64,000 bases of DNA from Lentisphaerota bacterium (lineage in GTDB: Bacteria > Verrucomicrobiota > Lentisphaeria > Oligosphaerales > JABHEG01). Under the pieces are notes generated by a model. It was not told where the DNA came from. It saw only the letters and a list, made by a program, of their open reading frames with translations, and searched no databases. The stretch spans positions 59,604 to 123,603 of the forward strand of contig JABHEG010000196.1 in the NCBI GenBank assembly GCA_018676675.1, read 5' to 3'. The position numbers were made by a program, and so were the translations under genes. Position 1 is the stretch's first letter; every line of letters starts with the position of its first letter. Shown piece by piece: positions 17,069-26,973 of the stretch.

Positions 17069-18090
17069 CGCACGTCCTCCCGATGTCGGCGAGCACTCGC
17101 GTTCGCCGCTTCTGTAGCGAATTGGGCCCAATAGCCATCCTCGCCTGAAGCCATCAGCGTTCCAGGCGTCCGGCCGTGTGCCACCACACCAGCAAATTCG
17201 GCAAGTGTCAACACGATATCGTTGGTGTGTCCCGTGCAGTCAATGTCCACCTGTTCGCAAAGCGTGTTGCTGTGAAGCTCCATTGACATACGCTTGAAGT
17301 CAGGAGTTGACCGGCAAAGCGCCACTCCTTCAACGCCCGCAATTTCCAGCGTGTTGACCATGGGCCGCGGCTTGATGTTAGCCGCCCAGGCAAGGCTCGC
17401 ATTGAGGGAGACGCTGATCCCATTGTCCAGTTGGCCGAGAATCGCGATGTGAGGCGGAGGCTCGAATTCCTCCTCGTCGAGCCATGCCCCGAGCGCATCG
17501 ACGTACCCCCAGGTCCCACCAACCAGGAAACGAGCCTGATCCAGCTTATGGATGCCGCAGTCCAGGGCCCCCGCCAAAGCCATCAGTCGAGCACGACGCT
17601 CTTTGATTGGACCGAATCGCTTGTGTCCATCCCACATGTTGGCAAAATGCAGAGCCTCGACACGCCCGAGATGACCGCCCGTGAGCCAGCGCCGAAGAAC
17701 CGCGTTCTGCTCGCTGTAGCGGGTCTCGAAATTGACGGCTAGAACCAGCCCAACCGCATCGGCGGTGGCCACCATCTCTTTACACTGGTCGAGAGTGGCG
17801 GCCATCGGTTTCTCGACGATGACGTGTTTGCCGGCTCTCAAGCAGTCCATGACAATGCCGTAGTGCAGATCCATCCCGGCGGCAACATAGACAGCATCAA
17901 GTTCGTCGTCCTGCAGCATCTCCCGGTAGTCCAGGTGTTTCCCCTTGACCGGCCGCTCAAAGGCCTCGAGCGCATCCGCACGCAGGTCGCACACAGCCCG
18001 GAGCTCCGCTGGTGCCTCATCATGGAAAAAAGCCGGCGCCACAGCGTTCTTGCCGTGGTGTCCCAGGCCGATTAGACCAAACTGCAACAT
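17065..18090 (-). CDS. Gfo/Idh/MocA family oxidoreductase
   Basis: This 341-residue protein has an N-terminal Rossmann domain (FGLIGLGHHGK, residues 4-14) and the family motif EKPMAAT with the conserved Lys-Pro, then a C-terminal substrate domain. Such enzymes are NAD(P)-dependent dehydrogenases of sugars, inositols and similar polyols. An SD (AAGGAG) precedes the ATG by 8 bases. It shares a transcript with the downstream amidohydrolase and is divergent from the sulfatase gene, with 174 bases between. Confidence 0.9.
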   Translation of the reverse strand: MLQFGLIGLGHHGKNAVAPAFFHDEAPAELRAVCDLRADALEAFERPVKGKHLDYREMLQDDELDAVYVAAGMDLHYGIVMDCLRAGKHVIVEKPMAATLDQCKEMVATADAVGLVLAVNFETRYSEQNAVLRRWLTGGHLGRVEALHFANMWDGHKRFGPIKERRARLMALAGALDCGIHKLDQARFLVGGTWGYVDALGAWLDEEEFEPPPHIAILGQLDNGISVSLNASLAWAANIKPRPMVNTLEIAGVEGVALCRSTPDFKRMSMELHSNTLCEQVDIDCTGHTNDIVLTLAEFAGVVAHGRTPGTLMASGEDGYWAQFATEAANASARRHREDVR

Positions 18091-18264
18091 ACGAAAAACT
18101 CCTTTTGGGGAAGAGAGTGCATGACATCGCTTGGACTATGCCCCCTCAGGAGCAGAAAGCCATCATCTCGATACGCCATTCCGGGACAGCCCCCCACAGG
18201 AGGCGGATTCGACCTATAGTACCGCATCACCACCGCCTTCTGAACAGAACCGATGTGAGGAACA

Positions 18265-20274
18265 ATGAGAGCGACCATCCGGAGCATCTTAAGAGCAGTG
18301 CTGATGGGACCTGCTCTCGGGGGCGCCATCCTCGTCGGGACAGCTCATTGCGCCGAGAGCCCGACTCGGGCGACTTCCCCGGCCAAACGCCCTCTGAACA
18401 TCGTGTTCATACTTGCCGACGACCTCGGCTGGGCAGATTTGGGTTGCTACGGGAACACGTTCTACGAGACGCCGAACCTTGACCGACTTGCCCGTACCGG
18501 CATGCGCTTCACCGATGCCTATGCAGCCAGCCCCGTTTGCTCGCCGACCCGAGCCAGCATCATGACCGGCAAGTACCCGGCCCGCCTGCACCTGACCGAA
18601 TGGATCCCCGGCAAACGACCGACCCGCAGGGAGAAGATCCTCGGTCCCAACAGCCACCGACAGCTCGCCCTGGGGGTGGTGACCATCGCTGAACACCTGC
18701 GGACGGGGGGGTACGTCACCGGTCACATCGGCAAATGGCACTTGGGTGGGACGAACCACCTACCCGAACACCAGGGCTTCGACACCAATGTCGGGGGAAC
18801 ACACGCGGGGAGCCCTTCGGGAGGCTACTTCCTGCCAAACCGTATGAACCTGTCGCAGATGACCAAGGGGACGTACCTTACCGATCGCCTGACCAGTGAG
18901 GCCATACGGTTCATCGAGACCAACCGCGATCACCCCTTCTTCCTCTACCAGTCGTATCACTCTGTCCACACCCCCATTCAGGCCAAACCCGAGTACGTTT
19001 CGAAGTACAACGCCAAAGCGGCTGGAGCGGGAATCCAGGTCAACGCCACCTACGCGGGAATGGTGCAGAGCCTGGATGACGGTGTCGGCCGGATCCTCGA
19101 CACGCTGGAACGGCTCGCACTCACCCGGAACACGGTGGTGTTCTTCATGTCCGGCAATGGCGGCTTGTCCCGCGTCACCAGCAACGCCCCCCTTCGGGCC
19201 GGCAAGGGACACATCTATGAAGGCGGCATCCGAGAGCCGCTTCTCGTCCGGGCTCCCGGGGTAACGAAGCCGGGGAGCGTGTGCAACGTCCCGGTCTCAA
19301 GTGTCGATTTCTACCCAACTATCGCAGAGCTGGCAACGGCACAGTCACCCGTGCTGCAAGGCCCCGACGGGATCTCACTGGTCCCGCTGCTCCGAGGCGA
19401 AACCAGTCCCAGTCATCGACCGCTCTTCTTCCACTACCCGCACTACAGCCCACAAGGCGGGAAGCCGGCGGGGGCCGTACGTTCCGGCCCCTGGAAGCTC
19501 GTTGAGCTCTTTGCTGAGAACCGGGTTGAGCTCTACAACCTCGAAAACGATATCGGCGAGGCGAACAATCTTGCTGGGACGCATCCCGAACAGGTGGATC
19601 GACTGCGGGCAGAACTGGTCCGGTGGCGAACATCCGTCGACGCGCTCATGCCCACCTCAAACCCGGGATACACCCCGGGACAGCCGCCCGATGGCCGCCC
19701 CAAGACCACCACTCAGCCCCTCCTCATCCCCGGCAAGCTTGACCCCGCGTTCACTCTCCTGAACGGCGTTGCGGTCGACGAATGTGATCTCGGCTACAGC
19801 GTACGGGGCAACCAGGCGGGCGGAGTCGCGCTGCAGGCGTTACCAACCGCCCGGACAGGCCATCTCCGGTTCATGCTGAAGCTGCAGTCGCAGCAGCAGG
19901 ACAAGTCAACGGGGGCCTGGCGCAACGGCTTCTTCGTGTTCGGCGACGGCACCAAACAGGCCGATCTCATCTACTGCGGACTCTATCTCGGCGGCCGCCG
20001 CATGCTCTCCATCTTCGAAGGAAAGGCACCCGGAAACCGAACGGAGAAAGCGCTGGCGGCTCCCCCCTACACCCGGTTTGAGCTGACCATCGACGCCGAC
20101 CTGGAGGCCGGGACCATCACAATGGGAACCGCAGACCAGACCGTCCGCCATAGGCTGTCCGAGCCCCTGGACGCCATCCGGTACGTCGGGTACTCCGTGA
20201 TCAATACGACAACCGCTTTCTCGCCCGTGACCACGAGCCGTGTCCAGGAAAGGGGAACGCCGCATGATAGATGA
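18265..20274 (+). CDS. secreted sulfatase (arylsulfatase A-like)
   Basis: This 669-residue protein has a signal peptide (about 1-30), then NIVFILADDLGWADLG (metal-binding Asp52/Asp53) and the sulfatase signature PVCSPTRASIMTGKYP. Cys92 in C-S-P-T-R is the residue turned to formylglycine by an FGE; a true FGE is not seen in the window, since the SUMF1-like domain at 11 kb lacks the needed cysteines. GKWHLGG is the second sulfatase signature. After about residue 460 there is an extra C-terminal domain of about 180 residues (LamG-like) that is not in the core family. The racemase gene overlaps its end by 11 bases. Confidence 0.93.
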   Translation: MRATIRSILRAVLMGPALGGAILVGTAHCAESPTRATSPAKRPLNIVFILADDLGWADLGCYGNTFYETPNLDRLARTGMRFTDAYAASPVCSPTRASIMTGKYPARLHLTEWIPGKRPTRREKILGPNSHRQLALGVVTIAEHLRTGGYVTGHIGKWHLGGTNHLPEHQGFDTNVGGTHAGSPSGGYFLPNRMNLSQMTKGTYLTDRLTSEAIRFIETNRDHPFFLYQSYHSVHTPIQAKPEYVSKYNAKAAGAGIQVNATYAGMVQSLDDGVGRILDTLERLALTRNTVVFFMSGNGGLSRVTSNAPLRAGKGHIYEGGIREPLLVRAPGVTKPGSVCNVPVSSVDFYPTIAELATAQSPVLQGPDGISLVPLLRGETSPSHRPLFFHYPHYSPQGGKPAGAVRSGPWKLVELFAENRVELYNLENDIGEANNLAGTHPEQVDRLRAELVRWRTSVDALMPTSNPGYTPGQPPDGRPKTTTQPLLIPGKLDPAFTLLNGVAVDECDLGYSVRGNQAGGVALQALPTARTGHLRFMLKLQSQQQDKSTGAWRNGFFVFGDGTKQADLIYCGLYLGGRRMLSIFEGKAPGNRTEKALAAPPYTRFELTIDADLEAGTITMGTADQTVRHRLSEPLDAIRYVGYSVINTTTAFSPVTTSRVQERGTPHDR

Positions 20275-20974
20275 AGTCCCAAAGGCGGCCCACATCGGCA
20301 TTGTCGCCTGCAGCGCCGAAGGAGCTGCTCTCTGCTACCGGACGATCTGCCGGGAAGCCCCGACGACCATGGGAGAACACATGCATCCCGAGATCTCCAT
20401 GCATACGCACCCACTGGGTGAGTACATGGTCCCGATCCGGAACGGCAACTGGGCGGCCGTCGCCGAGCTGATGCTCTCGTCCACAAGGAAGCTCAAGGCC
20501 TCCGGGGCGGAATTCGTCATCTGCCCGGACAATACCATCCACCAGGCCATGCCATGGGTACGTGATCAGTCCCCCTTGTCGTGGCTTCACATCGCCGAAG
20601 TGGTTGCTGAACACGCTCTTGCTTGCGGGTTCAGCAAACTCGCAGTCACGGGGACCAAGTACTTGATGACCGGCCCCGTCTATCGGGACACGTTAACGGC
20701 GTCCGGCATCCAGTGTGCCGTCCCTGCTGACGACGACCGAAGCACGATTGATCGAATCGTCTTTACTGAGCTGGTGAACGGTGTGTTCCGGGAGGAATCC
20801 CGGCTATACTTCAACCGTGTGATTGAGGGCCTCAAAGAACAAGGCTGCGACGCGGTCGTGCTCGGTTGCACGGAGATCCCGCTGTTGGTTAACCCGGATG
20901 ACTGCCCACTCCCCGTTCTCGACTCGACTCGATTGCTGGCGAGAGCGGCACTGAAGAGGTCCTTGGCACTGTAA
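20264..20974 (+). CDS. aspartate/glutamate racemase superfamily protein
   Basis: Start ATG 20264 lies inside the end of the sulfatase frame, with AGGAAAGGGG upstream. The 236-residue protein has the superfamily layout with VVLGCTEIPLL, where Cys202 is the second catalytic cysteine. The first catalytic site reads ICPDNTIHQ (86-94): Asp89 stands just before the Asn-Thr-x-His where racemases have Cys or Thr. So it could be a racemase variant, an isomerase or a decarboxylase of the same fold. Coupling to a secreted sulfatase is odd, because this protein has no signal peptide. Confidence 0.85.
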   Translation: MIDEVPKAAHIGIVACSAEGAALCYRTICREAPTTMGEHMHPEISMHTHPLGEYMVPIRNGNWAAVAELMLSSTRKLKASGAEFVICPDNTIHQAMPWVRDQSPLSWLHIAEVVAEHALACGFSKLAVTGTKYLMTGPVYRDTLTASGIQCAVPADDDRSTIDRIVFTELVNGVFREESRLYFNRVIEGLKEQGCDAVVLGCTEIPLLVNPDDCPLPVLDSTRLLARAALKRSLAL

Positions 20975-21041
20975 GCGCCACCCCCACCTGGGCCCCGGAA
21001 CGCACAAGACCACGACGAAGCGTCAACCTCAGGGAAAACGA

Positions 21042-23261
21042 ATGACAGGCAGATACACCAAACGCCTCCTTCTCTCCTCACTGACAGCACTCACAATGGG
21101 AACGGCAATGGCAGACCACATCCTGATCGAAGCCGAGAGTTTCGCCAACAAAGGTGGCTGGAAACTCGACCAGCAATTCGTTCATTTGATGGGATCTCCC
21201 TATCTCCTTGCCCACGGCCTGGGCAAACCTGTCGACAATGCTCAAACGACCGCCACTGTGCGCACTGCAGGCGACCACCGGCTATGGGTTCGGACGAAGG
21301 ACTGGGTGCCCGGCCCGTGGGATCCCCCGGGACGCTTCAGAGCAATCATCGATGGGACACCCGCAGAAACCGTATTCGGAACAGGGGAAACCTGGGGTTG
21401 GGAGGATGGTGGCACGATCGAACTCCCAACCGGAGATATCTCCGTCGAGCTCAAGGACCTGACCGGCTTTGACGGCCGTTGCGATGCCCTCCTGCTCACG
21501 ACGGACCTGGGCTTCCAGCCCCCAGACGATCCCGCCGCGCTACGCGACTGGCGGAACGCCCTTCACGGGCGCCCTGCAACGCCTGAGTCAGCCGGCACAT
21601 TCGATGTCGTGATCGTTGGAGGAGGCATCTCGGGCTGCGCTGCGGCCATCGCCGCCGGGCAACAGGGGCTGAAGGTCGCTCTTGTCCACGACCGCCCGGT
21701 CCTCGGCGGCAATGCCAGCGGAGAAATCCGCGTCCATACGGAGGGCATTCATGCCAAGGGCGAAGACATCATCAAACGGATCGACACCGACCACTGGCCT
21801 AATGGGTCCGCGGAAGCCCTGAAAGACGACCGCAAGCGACGGACGGCCATGGACGCACTCGACACGGTGCAGATTTTCCGCAGTTGGCGTGCCTACGGCG
21901 TGACGACGGAAGGGGCTCGCATCCAGACCGTCAACGCTCAGCATATTGAGACGGGCAGGACCATAAGCGTCACCGCTCCGGTTTTCATCGACTGTACCGG
22001 GGATGGCTGGATTGGCTTCTGGGCCGGAGCCGAATTCCGCTATGGCAGAGAAGGCCGCAACGAGTTCGGCGAAGACTGGCCCAAGTGGGGCCAGCTCTGG
22101 TCCCCGAAAGAACCTGACAATCGCGTCATGGGGGCCTCGCTGCTTTGGTACTCCCGAGAAGTCGATGTCCCAAGCACATTCCCAGAGGTCCCCTGGGCGT
22201 TGCCCGTAGCCGGTAAGCACGCCGCACTCAAAGGGGAGTGGTTCTGGGAATACAGCAGTAACGACAAACACGCCATCGACGATGCGGAAGAGATCCGTGA
22301 CCACATGTTGAGGGCTATCTACGGTTCATTCGCGAACGCCAAGCAGAACGCCAGGAACAGTACACGCGAGTTGGACTGGGTCGGCTACCTGAGCGGGAAG
22401 CGCGAATCTCGGCGCCTGATCGGTGACCACATCTACACCATGAAGGACGCCGTAGAACAACGCTACTTCCCGGACACGGTCGTGAGTGAAACACGCGCCA
22501 TAGATGTCCACTACCAGAGAAAACTCAAGGCAGACGCAGGGCCGGACACGCCGGACTTCCTGTCCACTGCCCTTTTCCTTCCTGTAGGACGCTACTACAT
22601 CCCCTTCCGGTCGCTGTACTCGAAAAACGTCGAGAACCTCATGATGGCCGGACGATGCTTCAGCTGTTCACATGTCGGCCTGGGTGGCCCGAGGGTAATG
22701 CTCACATGTGGCCAGATGGGGATAGCCACCGGATACGCAGCCGCGCTGTGCAGAAAGCACAAGGCGACGCCCCGTGCTGTCGGAGCAGACCACATCGCCG
22801 AACTCCGCGAGCTGGTAGGTGAAACAGACTCTCCCCCCGAGGGCGTCATCGAACGGACGACCCGAGGCAAGTACCGGATCGAGACGCTCCCCGAACGGCT
22901 GGTCGGACTGCCCCGCATCACCGTGGCCCGAGGAAACACCCAAGCCGCGGGAACGGCGTTCTCTTTCACCGTGACCGCACCGGCACGCATCTACATCGCG
23001 GTCCACAAACGCGGGGATTACACACCCCCGGAGTCGTGGCAGAAGACCGATATGACAACCACCTGGAGCCCTCAACACGGCGACGCAATCTACCAAAGAG
23101 ATGTCCCACCTGGTCGCGTAGAAGTCCCCGCTCACGCGGGCAAACAGGGGGTCCATTTCGGTCTGCCACATGTCGTTTTTGTCGCTCCATCGGCCGACAG
23201 CACTGGCGCACCTGAGATCACAGATCTGCCCATGGAACACGCGGCGCGCCTCCAGGAATAG
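21042..23261 (+). CDS. secreted FAD-dependent oxidoreductase with N-terminal beta-sandwich
   Basis: This 739-residue protein begins with a signal peptide (1-24, TAMADH cleavage). Residues about 26-165 are a beta-rich, CBM-like domain (IEAESFANKGGW). The FAD domain follows with FDVVIVGGGISGCAAAIAAG (GGGISG 193-198), LGGNASGEIRVHTEG, and a C-terminal VGLGGPRVMLTCGQMGIATG. The last 120 residues form another beta-rich domain. It is the same family as the cytoplasmic enzyme at 12.8 kb but exported and longer. It could oxidise cell-surface or environmental sugars; the acceptor is unknown. Confidence 0.88.
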   Translation: MTGRYTKRLLLSSLTALTMGTAMADHILIEAESFANKGGWKLDQQFVHLMGSPYLLAHGLGKPVDNAQTTATVRTAGDHRLWVRTKDWVPGPWDPPGRFRAIIDGTPAETVFGTGETWGWEDGGTIELPTGDISVELKDLTGFDGRCDALLLTTDLGFQPPDDPAALRDWRNALHGRPATPESAGTFDVVIVGGGISGCAAAIAAGQQGLKVALVHDRPVLGGNASGEIRVHTEGIHAKGEDIIKRIDTDHWPNGSAEALKDDRKRRTAMDALDTVQIFRSWRAYGVTTEGARIQTVNAQHIETGRTISVTAPVFIDCTGDGWIGFWAGAEFRYGREGRNEFGEDWPKWGQLWSPKEPDNRVMGASLLWYSREVDVPSTFPEVPWALPVAGKHAALKGEWFWEYSSNDKHAIDDAEEIRDHMLRAIYGSFANAKQNARNSTRELDWVGYLSGKRESRRLIGDHIYTMKDAVEQRYFPDTVVSETRAIDVHYQRKLKADAGPDTPDFLSTALFLPVGRYYIPFRSLYSKNVENLMMAGRCFSCSHVGLGGPRVMLTCGQMGIATGYAAALCRKHKATPRAVGADHIAELRELVGETDSPPEGVIERTTRGKYRIETLPERLVGLPRITVARGNTQAAGTAFSFTVTAPARIYIAVHKRGDYTPPESWQKTDMTTTWSPQHGDAIYQRDVPPGRVEVPAHAGKQGVHFGLPHVVFVAPSADSTGAPEITDLPMEHAARLQE

Positions 23262-23388
23262 CCGAGACGCAGCGCCTGCTCCTCTCGGTACGCCCCCAGA
23301 GACGGGGGTGACGTTCAAAGGCGGTGCCGTGCAGAAAAACGCTGCCCCGCCCTGAGATCCCAGCTCTGTCCGAACGACGGAATCCCAC

Positions 23389-26300
23389 ATGAAACAGCCC
23401 CCTCGCTCACTCGGCACACGTCTCCACATGTTCACCGGTACGCTTCTGCTCTGCGCCATTGCCGCGGTCGCCGCCCCCCCGTCCCCCGCGCCATGCGTGC
23501 CGGATGCCAAGACGGTGCTGTTGCTGCACCTCGACGGAGACACCGCAGACGCCTCGACCTACAACCGCACGGGATTGGCCGAGACACTGACCTTCGTGAA
23601 CGACGGTGTCATCAACCAAGCACTCCATCTTGATGGCAAAACTCAGACGACCATTCCCGCCAAGAATCAACCAGACCTCTCGGCTGGCTTCACCGTCGAA
23701 GCCTGGCTCCGTTTCCCGCGTCCGGAAAGCCCCCGATTTGGTCACGTTATAGAGCTCCCGGGGACGTTCTCCTGGGCGATCAATACCTACGAACGCGGAC
23801 GAGCCAAAATTGATTTTGCCGTGCAGACCAGCGAAGGGCGAGCCACCATGAAGACGGTTGAATACATCCCGTGTTCAATATGGGTGCATGTGGCTTGCCG
23901 ATACGATCCCGAGGCCGCCCCGAAGGAGCGCCTCTCGCTATTCGTGAACGGACTCCACACAGACCGCCTCACCCGCTACCAGGCACGCACAGTCCCAGCA
24001 GGGAAGCTGTCCACTCCGAGTAGCGAACTGGTGCTTGGGCGAGGGTTCGTCGGGGACATCGACGAACTCCGGGTGTCGGCCATTGCCCGCCCACAGGCGG
24101 ACCTGGCCGGTTGCTGGCTCAGTGGAGTCAGTGGCGTGTTCGATCGCGAAGCGACGCTCTGGACCGCCCAACCAAAACGTCCAGACGACTACCCCCGGAA
24201 GGCTCCTTGGGTCGACCACGCCATGGCAATCCCTACCTTCGAAGCCATCGGTGTCCGCCTGGCCATCAACCAGTACCCCACGAAACGCAATGCCTCAGCC
24301 CAGATCCGCTATCGGGCAGGCGGCAAGACCAAGTGGCAGCGAGGCATGGACCTCGTTCCAGCCCCGCGCGATCCTGAACTGCGAGGCAGCTTGATTGGCC
24401 TGGCGCCGGACACCTTGTACGAGATCGAGGTGACGCCCTTCTTCAGCGACAACACCCCCTCCCCTGTTCTCCGCCTCCAGGCCCGGACCTGGCCGGAAGA
24501 CATCCCCATCGCCCGAGTAATCCGTCTCTCCGCCGGGGTCATAGAAGAGCCACTCACGATCCAGAAGCGCGGGAAGCCGGACGGCTGGATCAAGATCGCC
24601 CCTCCCGAAGGAGAGGAGACGACGATCTCCGCCGGTAACCAAGCCCACGGAGCCATCCGCATCGCGGGCGCAGCCTACATCATTCTCGAACGCGTCACGG
24701 TACGCGGCGGGATTCGTCACGGTATCGAGATCACAGACAGCCACCACATCCGGGTCCGTTGTTGCGACATTTCCGGATGGGGCCGAGAAGGAATCCGCGG
24801 CAATGACGGTATCCGTCGCACGAAGGAAGGGCAGAGCATCAACATTGACGCAGGTGTCTACATCGGCCCTGGCAGCCGCCAAGTCGTGGCCGAACACAAC
24901 TTCATGCACGCCCCCCGCGGGTCTGCCAACTCCTGGGAGTTCGGGCACCCGCTTGGGCCGCAAGGCCTCGTGATCGCTCACAGCAAGGGCAACCACGTCG
25001 TCCGCTACAACGACATGATCGGGAGCCAACAGCATTGGTGGAACGACGCCATCGAGAGCTGCTCCAACGGTGCCGTGAGTGGAGGCCCCTACCGGGACAC
25101 CGACATCTATGGCAACACCTTCTTCTTCGCCAACGACGACGGAACAGAGCTGGATGGTGGACAGATCAACGTCCGCTACCACCATAACTGGGTCGAGAAG
25201 ACGCTCTGCGGCGTAAGCTGCGCGCCGTGCATCAGCGGCCCTTCCTATGTCTACCGGAACGTCTTCGCGCACCTGGGCGACGAACGCGGCCACAGGGGGT
25301 CCGGGTTCAAGATGGGAGGCGGCCCACGCTTCTCTCCCGGACGAAACATCATCTTCCACAACACGGTCTATGGCCGGGCCGGCGGACTCCGCAGCGTAGG
25401 CTTCGGACGTGACTACTCCAAGGAACTCCGCGGCGGGTACAATGCCCTCTCCCGAAACAACCTCTTTGCCGGTCCCAGTGCGACGGCCGATGATGTGAGC
25501 GACACCTCGCCGCAGCCGGTGAGCAGCTTTGACTATGATCTGCTAGGCCGTGGCGGAGCCCGAGTCGGCCCGGGCAACGAGAAGCATGCCGTAAGAGCCA
25601 AACCGACGTTCGCTGATGAAGCCACCGGTGACTACAGACTGACCCCGAACTCCCAAGGAGTCGATGTCGGCATCCACATTCCCGGCATGAACGATCAGTA
25701 CGACGGGGCAGCTCCCGACATGGGCGCCTTCGAGACCTCGGCAGCCCAGGCTTTTCCCCCACGACCGCACGGGTTGACCCTCTCTCCCCCCAGGATTGTG
25801 CGCACTCGATTCGTGGGGTCCGACGAAGGCACGGAAGCGACCGTGACCATCACGGTTCCCCACAGCGCCGGAGCATCGTGGCAAGCCTTGCCGAATGACA
25901 CGTGGCTGCGCTGCATCCCAACCGGTGGGCCGTGCACAGGGGAGCCGACGCCCGTACACATCTGCTGGGATATCGATTCTCCGGGCGACGGACGCCCTCG
26001 GCGGGCAGCCGTGACCTTCCGAACCAACAGAGGATATGTGCGAACGATTCCCGTCGACGTCCACGTGCTAAACACCCCCCGAGAAATCCTCATCGAAGGA
26101 GAGGACGGGATGATCAGTGGCGATATGACCATGCTCGAAGATGCAGACGCTTCAGGCGGGAGATGCGTCCACACCCCCATCCCTGCCAAGCCGCCAGAAG
26201 GTGCTGCTCGGACCACTTCCAAAGGGGCAGTGTCCTTCCAGCTCAACGTCCCAACCCAGGCGACGTATCACCTGGCGGCCCGGGCACTGGCTCCAACTCC

Positions 26301-26520
26301 CAGTGGAATCCATGACTCATTCTACGTGACCATGGACGGCGGGGAGCCGATCATCTGGCACGTTCGAGTAGGCCCACGCTGGGACTGGGCTCTCCTCGAC
26401 CATAGCTGGGACCTTTCCCCCGGTCCACACACACTCGTCGTGCAATCACGTGAGAGTGGAACGCAGCTTGATCAGATCCTCCTGACCAACAATCGCCATG
26501 CCGGCCCACTGAAGCCGTAG
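23389..26520 (+). CDS. secreted LamG / beta-helix / carbohydrate-binding multidomain protein
   Basis: This 1043-residue protein has a signal peptide (1-30), a LamG-like domain (about 42-225: LLHLDGDTADAS, FTVEAWLRFP), a fibronectin-like segment (about 300-370), a right-handed parallel beta-helix with pectate-lyase-like repeats (about 400-700: HGIEITDSHHIRVRCCDISG, GLVIAHSKGNHVVRYNDMIG), a BACON-like domain (about 790-890) and a C-terminal CBM-like domain (ILIEGEDG, about 895-1040). The beta-helix may be a glycan lyase, an epimerase or an adhesin; no catalytic pair is recognised. It follows the secreted FAD oxidoreductase by 127 bases. Confidence 0.85.
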   Translation: MKQPPRSLGTRLHMFTGTLLLCAIAAVAAPPSPAPCVPDAKTVLLLHLDGDTADASTYNRTGLAETLTFVNDGVINQALHLDGKTQTTIPAKNQPDLSAGFTVEAWLRFPRPESPRFGHVIELPGTFSWAINTYERGRAKIDFAVQTSEGRATMKTVEYIPCSIWVHVACRYDPEAAPKERLSLFVNGLHTDRLTRYQARTVPAGKLSTPSSELVLGRGFVGDIDELRVSAIARPQADLAGCWLSGVSGVFDREATLWTAQPKRPDDYPRKAPWVDHAMAIPTFEAIGVRLAINQYPTKRNASAQIRYRAGGKTKWQRGMDLVPAPRDPELRGSLIGLAPDTLYEIEVTPFFSDNTPSPVLRLQARTWPEDIPIARVIRLSAGVIEEPLTIQKRGKPDGWIKIAPPEGEETTISAGNQAHGAIRIAGAAYIILERVTVRGGIRHGIEITDSHHIRVRCCDISGWGREGIRGNDGIRRTKEGQSINIDAGVYIGPGSRQVVAEHNFMHAPRGSANSWEFGHPLGPQGLVIAHSKGNHVVRYNDMIGSQQHWWNDAIESCSNGAVSGGPYRDTDIYGNTFFFANDDGTELDGGQINVRYHHNWVEKTLCGVSCAPCISGPSYVYRNVFAHLGDERGHRGSGFKMGGGPRFSPGRNIIFHNTVYGRAGGLRSVGFGRDYSKELRGGYNALSRNNLFAGPSATADDVSDTSPQPVSSFDYDLLGRGGARVGPGNEKHAVRAKPTFADEATGDYRLTPNSQGVDVGIHIPGMNDQYDGAAPDMGAFETSAAQAFPPRPHGLTLSPPRIVRTRFVGSDEGTEATVTITVPHSAGASWQALPNDTWLRCIPTGGPCTGEPTPVHICWDIDSPGDGRPRRAAVTFRTNRGYVRTIPVDVHVLNTPREILIEGEDGMISGDMTMLEDADASGGRCVHTPIPAKPPEGAARTTSKGAVSFQLNVPTQATYHLAARALAPTPSGIHDSFYVTMDGGEPIIWHVRVGPRWDWALLDHSWDLSPGPHTLVVQSRESGTQLDQILLTNNRHAGPLKP

Positions 26521-26973
26521 TCCTCGACGAGCGCCCCCCTCTGGCGACGATCCGCCAGGCATATCAAAGGGTGCAATTCCCCGGTAGTGAATCAACCGGG
26601 GCGTGGCAGCTCTTCGACCAGGCTCAGGGCCTTGAGCAAGTCCCACAGCCGTGGGACGCGTCGAAACGGCCCCTCCCACATTGGAAGCACTCCACGTTGA
26701 GGAAGCCCGGCCCAATGTGGGAGCGGGTGCCACCCCGTGATTGCCTTTGGCCTCAAAGAGTCGGCGCACAGCGGCGCCTCCCACTTTCGCATGTGTCTTT
26801 GCCCGCAATGTGGGAGCGGGTGCCATCCCGCGATTGTTCTGCGCTCAAATGCGTAACGTCACAGACGAGCCATGGCGCCGCGTCCCCCACGGGATCTGTT
26901 CACACCTGTCCCCCCTCCTTGACGCCATGCCTTGTTCCGTCTATGCTTCCGCCCACACCATGGAGGAAACCCA
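26521..26973. repeat. intergenic region with family-A palindromic repeats
   Basis: The 453 bases hold no gene. They contain two copies of a unit (26714-26743 and 26806-26835) built on AATGTGGGAGCGGGTGCCA, each preceded or followed by its inverse (CCTCCCACATTG at about 26669). The same unit recurs at about 28673 and, shorter, at 38431-38505. A weak hairpin (CTGGCG 26541-26546 / CGCCAG 26553-26558) lies just after the LamG gene stop and may act in termination. Confidence 0.75.
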
